17,219 nucleotides of DNA from an uncultured Chitinophagaceae bacterium (GTDB lineage: Bacteria > Bacteroidota > Bacteroidia > Chitinophagales > Chitinophagaceae), in the NCBI GenBank assembly GCA_937919945.1, contig CALESY010000067.1, forward strand, positions 1 to 17,219, given 5' to 3'. The notes under the pieces are model-generated. The model was not told where the DNA came from, searched no databases, and saw only the letters and a program-made list of their open reading frames with translations. Positions 13,427 to 17,219 of the stretch are shown here, piece after piece (position 1 is the stretch's first letter; each line of letters starts with the position of its first letter). Position numbers and translations under genes: made by a program.

Positions 13427-13954
13427 ATGACTAATACAATCAATCTTGGAGAAGTGCCTATGGCAGAAGAAGGCATTGCATTGCCTCTAACGGCAGATAG
13501 TACAGGTGCTTGGGAGTTTATCACCAACTTCAACGGAGCTTATCAGTATGTACAATTTAATGCAACGGCCGGCGATAAGATTGTAGTGCCTGCAAAGCTG
13601 AATGAATACTACACTTACAGCTTTAAACTGTATAAACCAGATACGTCATTATACAACAATGCTGCATATCAGGTGCATACGATACCTATATTGCCAGGTG
13701 TTGAGTACACAGGTGGTATTGGCGAAGCTACTATCAAAGCCGGGAAGTTGCAGTTTTATGCATTAGCCAACCAACAAACATATAATCATGACTCATTGAT
13801 ATACGCAAAGCAAATTGCTGTGTTTGTTGAAGGTGTCATTCTGCAAGAAGGCACTGCTATCGATGAATATCAGGTAGACTTAGTAAGCGGCACTATTACA
13901 TTCAATACAACATTAACAGCATCACAAAAAATTTCTATACTCTACATAAAATAA
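13427..13954 (+). CDS. Beta-rich protein with a fibre-type C-terminal strand pattern
   Basis: This is a 175-aa soluble protein. The first part is beta-rich with Tyr-Gln-Tyr-Val-Gln-Phe. The last 45 residues follow a pattern often seen in phage fibre and baseplate proteins: a hydrophobic strand (Val-Phe-Val-Glu-Gly-Val), a polar turn, then Ile-Thr-Phe-Asn-Thr and a final Ile-Ser-Ile-Leu-Tyr-Ile strand. It lies two bases after the previous gene and six before the fibre-like gene, so co-expression is expected. It may attach the fibre, but that is inference. Confidence 0.65.
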   Translation: MTNTINLGEVPMAEEGIALPLTADSTGAWEFITNFNGAYQYVQFNATAGDKIVVPAKLNEYYTYSFKLYKPDTSLYNNAAYQVHTIPILPGVEYTGGIGEATIKAGKLQFYALANQQTYNHDSLIYAKQIAVFVEGVILQEGTAIDEYQVDLVSGTITFNTTLTASQKISILYIK

Positions 13955-13960
13955 TATACC

Positions 13961-15640
13961 ATGAAAAGAATACTTACTATTTTATTTGTTATTATTTCTG
14001 CTACATCTTTTGCCCAGACAGGCATGATGATGAACCGATTTTATATTACGGGTTCGTTAGTGCTTGGTAAAGGTGACAGGACATTCGCAGATACATCAGC
14101 ATGGCTGCAACTTGGTAAAGACTCTACTAAAAAAGGTTTGATACTGCCCCGAGTAGTATTGGATAGTATCAAAACCACAAAGCGTGGACTGTTTGTGTAC
14201 GATTTGAAAGATTCTGTACTCTATCATTTTGATAGTAACAAACGAGTACGTTATATGACTTACAGAGATACTGTCTTATTAAAGCAATTAATAGCAGCTA
14301 ATACTCCTACTACTGATACAAGTATTATTGCCACCAGATATTTTGTGAACAATAATGGTTTTATTAAAAATGGGGGGAATGCTACCGGAGCTGATATTAC
14401 TATCGGTTCAAATGATAATCAAACTTTGAATATTAAGACCAATAACGTCAACAGGATTACCGTAGCCGCTAATGGTACTATGTCTTTTAATAAACAAGTT
14501 ATTATAACGGACAGTACAAGTGAGGCTAAGTTGTCGCTACAAGGAGCGACTAGTAAGAAATTAGTATCAGGTATATCAACAGGCACTTTTGATGGTTCGG
14601 GTAAAGGTTTTGTAGCATACGGTAACGCAATAAATGCAAGCAATACAGCTGTGGTATTTGACACTACAAGAGTAATGGTTCCCAATGGCAATGTATTAGT
14701 CGGAAAATATACAGATAATCAAACAGATAAACTACAGGTTCAAGGTACGGTTAGTAGCCATGGTGTTAGTTTTAATAATCAAGTAGCCATTAATCCTGTA
14801 AACTATAATATTATCAGGAGGTTTAATGATGAATCTAAAGAGGGTGTAGAAATTGTTAGCGGTGGTGGTTCAGGAGGTTTTACTGGTGGTTTCAGAATTA
14901 AGACCAGAGGTGTTTTTGCTACAACTAATCCAATAGAGAGTTTCGTCATTCACGGAGATGTTATTACAATGGGGTATCATACACAGAATATTAATGGGCA
15001 TGGAGTCAGTAGTATGCATGCGCAGGTTAACATCATAAAGAATAATACAGATGGACATATTCTAAACTTATGGAATAGAGACGCAGCATCCCCACTTATT
15101 CAAACTTTCTCTAACATATCATATGGCTCAGGAGGGCCTGCAATGACAAACGCGATAGTTAGTGAAGCTGATAACTATTCTTACAGAGGTATATTGTCCT
15201 TCTTTACAAATAATGGCACATGGGGCAATTTTGAAAGTACCACCAGAGCCATGTTTATTGATGGATATCAAAACGTAGCTATTGGACTGTCACGTACATT
15301 GCCACCTACAAAAGAAGCATTATCAATTGTGCTGCCTTCTGCTCGCCTGCACGTACTTGCAAGTAATGGCTCAATACCGGTTTCTATTTTCCAAACTTCA
15401 AGTACACAAACGGCAGATATGACGCAATGGAGAAATAATGCTGGAAGCGTACTGGCCAAAATTGATAAAGACGGCAACGCTGAAGTACAAAAACTAAAAA
15501 CTGTTCAACCATCTTCAAATGGTGCTGGTGAATATAAATTAGGTAAGGTAATAACCGGTGCTTCTGTAACTATCCAAACAGATAAATATGTAGAAGTAGA
15601 AATTGATGGTGTTGTTTATAAACTCGCAATTGCCCAATAA
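13961..15640 (+). CDS. Fibre-like protein with a signal peptide
   Basis: This is a 559-aa protein. Residues 1-18 form a signal peptide ending Ser-Phe-Ala before Gln19. Residues about 50-100 carry a pattern frequent in Bacteroidota fibre-like surface proteins: Lys-Gly-Leu-Ile-Leu-Pro-Arg-Val, then Arg-Gly-Leu-Phe-Val-Tyr-Asp and a Tyr-His-Phe-Asp segment. Further on come Asn-Gly-Asn-Val-Leu-Val-Gly, Asp-Lys-Leu-Gln-Val-Gln-Gly and glycine-rich strands, suggesting a long beta-structured trimeric fibre. The C-terminus (Val-Glu-Val-Glu-Ile-Asp-Gly-Val-Val) may be a small cap domain; no Ser/Lys autoprotease signature was recognised. The gene looks AT-richer than the capsid region. An export signal is odd for a phage fibre, so a secreted surface fibre is an alternative. 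Confidence 0.75.
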   Translation: MKRILTILFVIISATSFAQTGMMMNRFYITGSLVLGKGDRTFADTSAWLQLGKDSTKKGLILPRVVLDSIKTTKRGLFVYDLKDSVLYHFDSNKRVRYMTYRDTVLLKQLIAANTPTTDTSIIATRYFVNNNGFIKNGGNATGADITIGSNDNQTLNIKTNNVNRITVAANGTMSFNKQVIITDSTSEAKLSLQGATSKKLVSGISTGTFDGSGKGFVAYGNAINASNTAVVFDTTRVMVPNGNVLVGKYTDNQTDKLQVQGTVSSHGVSFNNQVAINPVNYNIIRRFNDESKEGVEIVSGGGSGGFTGGFRIKTRGVFATTNPIESFVIHGDVITMGYHTQNINGHGVSSMHAQVNIIKNNTDGHILNLWNRDAASPLIQTFSNISYGSGGPAMTNAIVSEADNYSYRGILSFFTNNGTWGNFESTTRAMFIDGYQNVAIGLSRTLPPTKEALSIVLPSARLHVLASNGSIPVSIFQTSSTQTADMTQWRNNAGSVLAKIDKDGNAEVQKLKTVQPSSNGAGEYKLGKVITGASVTIQTDKYVEVEIDGVVYKLAIAQ

Positions 15641-15642
15641 TC

Positions 15643-15903
15643 ATGAAAACGAATATGCAATTTGGCTTATCACAAATAAATAAGCCTACTCCGCAATGGA
15701 TTAAATACAGCTTTAGGGTTATTTTCTTGCTTTTATCTTTTGGAGTGTTCATGGTGTCTGACTACCCTGGCATAAACGAACATACTAAACTGATACTATT
15801 AAAGTGGTTTGCAGGAGTAAATATGTTGTGTTGGGGCATTTCTAAATTATTTGGTATTGAAAATAAAACAAATGATGACACAACAAGAGATAACAATTAT
15901 TGA
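15643..15903 (+). CDS. Two-TM holin-like protein
   Basis: This 86-aa protein has two hydrophobic segments (about 23-41 and 49-68) joined by a short polar loop with Asp-Tyr-Pro-Gly, and a short Lys/Asn-rich, polar C-terminal tail. Size, hairpin topology and position after a fibre gene and before a spanin candidate fit a class II-type holin, which opens the inner membrane at lysis. Sequence alone cannot prove pore formation. It starts two bases after the fibre-like stop, and its end overlaps the next gene by about 30 bases. Confidence 0.55.
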   Translation: MKTNMQFGLSQINKPTPQWIKYSFRVIFLLLSFGVFMVSDYPGINEHTKLILLKWFAGVNMLCWGISKLFGIENKTNDDTTRDNNY

Positions 15904-16072
15904 CAAGCAGCTAAGGGGTATCAATATCAGGCTTATTTGGGCATTGGTAGTATGTACCGTTGTCAGCACTGCTACAATATTGAGTGTTTATTATGGTATT
16001 AAGACAGATATCGAAATACAAAAACTGCAAATAAAAATATTAGAAGCACGTGTTGAGCGGCTTGAAAAATAA
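15872..16072 (+). CDS. Small TM plus coiled-coil protein
   Basis: This is a 66-aa protein (65 if the second ATG at 15875 is used). An N-terminal helical stretch of about 22 residues is followed by one TM helix (about 23-44) and a C-terminal heptad-like helix with Ile-Gln-Lys-Leu-Gln-Ile-Lys-Ile-Leu. It overlaps the holin-like gene by about 30 bases and precedes the spanin candidate by eight. The layout resembles accessory holin or small inner-membrane lysis proteins. A TTG at 15851 would add seven residues but lies deeper in the upstream gene. Confidence 0.55.
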   Translation: MMTQQEITIIDKQLRGINIRLIWALVVCTVVSTATILSVYYGIKTDIEIQKLQIKILEARVERLEK

Positions 16073-16080
16073 CAATACCT

Positions 16081-16566
16081 ATGAAAGCTATTATCACCTT
16101 TTCTCTAATTGTCATTACTATCGGTATGATGATAACCGGATGCCTCACTGAACGTATTGCAAAGAATAAACTATCTAAAGTGCAAGCTCAACATCCCACA
16201 ATAGTGACAGAACTGTGCGCTAACTTATATCCCTCAGAAGGTTTCCGTATTGATAGTTTAATTTATTTACAGGGTAATACGGTATATGTAAATGATACTG
16301 TACATATATTTGATACTACTGAGCGGATTGTTAAGCAACAGTCTGTTTCTTATAAGTTAAGAGTCGATACTGTTTACAGGCTCAGAAACACAGAAATAGT
16401 AAACAGAGCGAAAGAACAAATGCTGCTTAACGAGAACAAAGTTTTACAAACTAGTATTGCAGTTAATAAAAGCCAAAAAAAGATACTTATTTGGGTAGTT
16501 GCCATATTAGGTGGCTATACATTGTTACGTTGGATATTAAGGTATTGGGGGATAAAGCTACCTTAA
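16081..16566 (+). CDS. Candidate unimolecular spanin (lipoprotein with C-terminal TM)
   Basis: This 161-aa protein begins with a lipoprotein signal whose lipobox Ile-Thr-Gly-Cys places the lipidated residue at Cys21. Residues about 135-150 near the C-terminus form a TM helix (Ile-Leu-Ile-Trp-Val-Val-Ala-Ile). The periplasmic part between is beta-like at about 65-110 (Val-Tyr-Val-Asn-Asp-Thr-Val) and helical at about 110-130. An outer-membrane lipid anchor plus an inner-membrane helix in one chain is the definition of a u-spanin, as in phage T1 gp11, which fuses the two membranes at lysis. It is the last gene before the terminator at 16621. An ordinary lipoprotein with a chance hydrophobic tail is the alternative. 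Confidence 0.6.
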   Translation: MKAIITFSLIVITIGMMITGCLTERIAKNKLSKVQAQHPTIVTELCANLYPSEGFRIDSLIYLQGNTVYVNDTVHIFDTTERIVKQQSVSYKLRVDTVYRLRNTEIVNRAKEQMLLNENKVLQTSIAVNKSQKKILIWVVAILGGYTLLRWILRYWGIKLP

Positions 16567-16620
16567 TTCGTATTGTACTAAATGTTTTGAGAGATAGTGT
16601 CTTTATTGCTATTAGTTAAA

Positions 16621-16658
16621 AAAGAGGAAGTATGCATCGTATGTGTACTTTCTTTTTT
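16621..16658 (+). terminator. Terminator closing the phage-like run
   Basis: A 12-bp stem, aaagaggaagta/tactttcttttt (16621-16632 with 16646-16657, two G-T pairs), is followed by tgcttttt, 54 bases after the spanin-candidate stop. It marks the end of the 8381-16566 transcription unit. Confidence 0.75.
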
Positions 16659-16679
16659 GCTTTTTAGTAAATTGCTGAT

Positions 16680-17219
16680 ATGATAAGACATATTTTATTG
16701 TTGCTATTGTCGTTTGTTTCATTCAAAGCAGTAGGGCAAGATGTGGTATTTGAGGGTATAAAAAAAGTCAGTGGACAAACGCTCTATTTTAAAGTAATTG
16801 GTAAAGGTGAACCTATGCTGGTCGTGCATGGAGGGCCGGGTTTGAATATGCAATATATTGAGCCTCATTTGCGGTACTTGGCAGATAATTACCAACTAAT
16901 ATTTTTCGATCCGCGTAGTACAGGAGAATCTGATATTCCTAACGATAGTAATGCAACTGAACATAAATATCTAATTAATGACATTGAGGCAATCAGAAAA
17001 AGTTTCAACATAGACAAACTGAATATTATAGCACATTCATGGGGATGTAAACTAGCATTGCACTATGCATTAAAATATCCTGCTAATTTAAAGTCGCTGA
17101 TACTGGTTGCGCCCAGTGCTTTAGGCAATGATTATGACAGTTTGCAACAGCATTATATGAACAGCCGTTCTGTATTGCCGGGCTTTACGGAAAAGAAAAA
17201 AGAAATCATGCAAAGGCAT
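16680..17219 (+). CDS. Secreted alpha/beta hydrolase (partial, C-terminus missing)
   Basis: The first 180 residues are visible; the frame is open to the window edge. A signal peptide of about 19 residues (ending Val-Gly-Gln) targets it to the periplasm. His50-Gly-Gly-Pro-Gly is the oxyanion-hole motif typical of the proline iminopeptidase branch of the alpha/beta-hydrolase fold, and Phe-Asp-Pro-Arg-Ser-x-Gly-Glu-Ser follows. The nucleophile elbow is Ala-His-Ser-Trp-Gly, with Ser120 as the likely nucleophile, and Ala in place of the usual first Gly. The acid and catalytic His lie beyond the edge. It starts 22 bases after the terminator and is most likely a host gene outside the phage-like run. 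Substrate unknown. Confidence 0.85.
   Translation, partial: MIRHILLLLLSFVSFKAVGQDVVFEGIKKVSGQTLYFKVIGKGEPMLVVHGGPGLNMQYIEPHLRYLADNYQLIFFDPRSTGESDIPNDSNATEHKYLINDIEAIRKSFNIDKLNIIAHSWGCKLALHYALKYPANLKSLILVAPSALGNDYDSLQQHYMNSRSVLPGFTEKKKEIMQRH

Noticed and set aside
16680..17219. Alpha/beta hydrolase as the missing phage lysis enzyme
   Set aside because: It has a signal peptide, lies behind a terminator, and matches the proline iminopeptidase branch rather than a peptidoglycan hydrolase.

Overview
The window looks like a piece of a Bacteroidota chromosome or of a phage of such a host, most like Chitinophagaceae or a relative. Signs of this are TTG-N18/20-TAnnTTTG promoters, start codons without a clear Shine-Dalgarno sequence, a lipoprotein signal ending in Cys-Lys-Lys-Lys-Asp, signal peptides ending in Phe-Ala-Gln, and a TPR-type sensor histidine kinase with a periplasmic N-terminus. 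The genus cannot be fixed from sequence reading alone.

Layout. (1) Positions 1-3756 hold the end of one fibronectin-III-like protein, a second three-domain protein of the same style, a cysteine-rich 217-aa protein behind its own promoter, and a 566-aa protein read as a phage portal with an inserted DnaJ-type cysteine module. (2) Positions 3757-7894 hold genes that look cellular: a lipoprotein with its own terminator, two paralogous ~95-aa proteins with similarly built upstream regions, and a convergent sensor kinase. (3) A 486-base non-coding gap ends in a strong promoter at 8328-8356. (4) Positions 8381-16566 form a dense same-strand run: two small proteins, a coiled-coil scaffold-like protein, the likely major capsid protein, a connector-like protein, a small membrane protein, a 47-aa basic peptide, two virion-like proteins, a fibre protein with a signal peptide, a two-helix holin-like protein, a TM-plus-coiled-coil protein, and a lipoprotein with a C-terminal TM helix that fits a unimolecular spanin. 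A strong terminator at 16621-16658 closes the run. (5) From 16680 a secreted alpha/beta hydrolase, probably a host gene, runs off the end.

Reading: blocks 1 and 4 together look like the head, fibre and lysis genes of a tailed-phage-like element, interrupted by a cellular-looking block. No terminase, integrase, tape measure, replication gene or endolysin is visible. The window is therefore either the interior of a larger prophage, a degraded prophage, or a domesticated particle cluster. All reading frames seen are intact. The function calls for virion proteins rest on sequence style and gene order, not on a database match.
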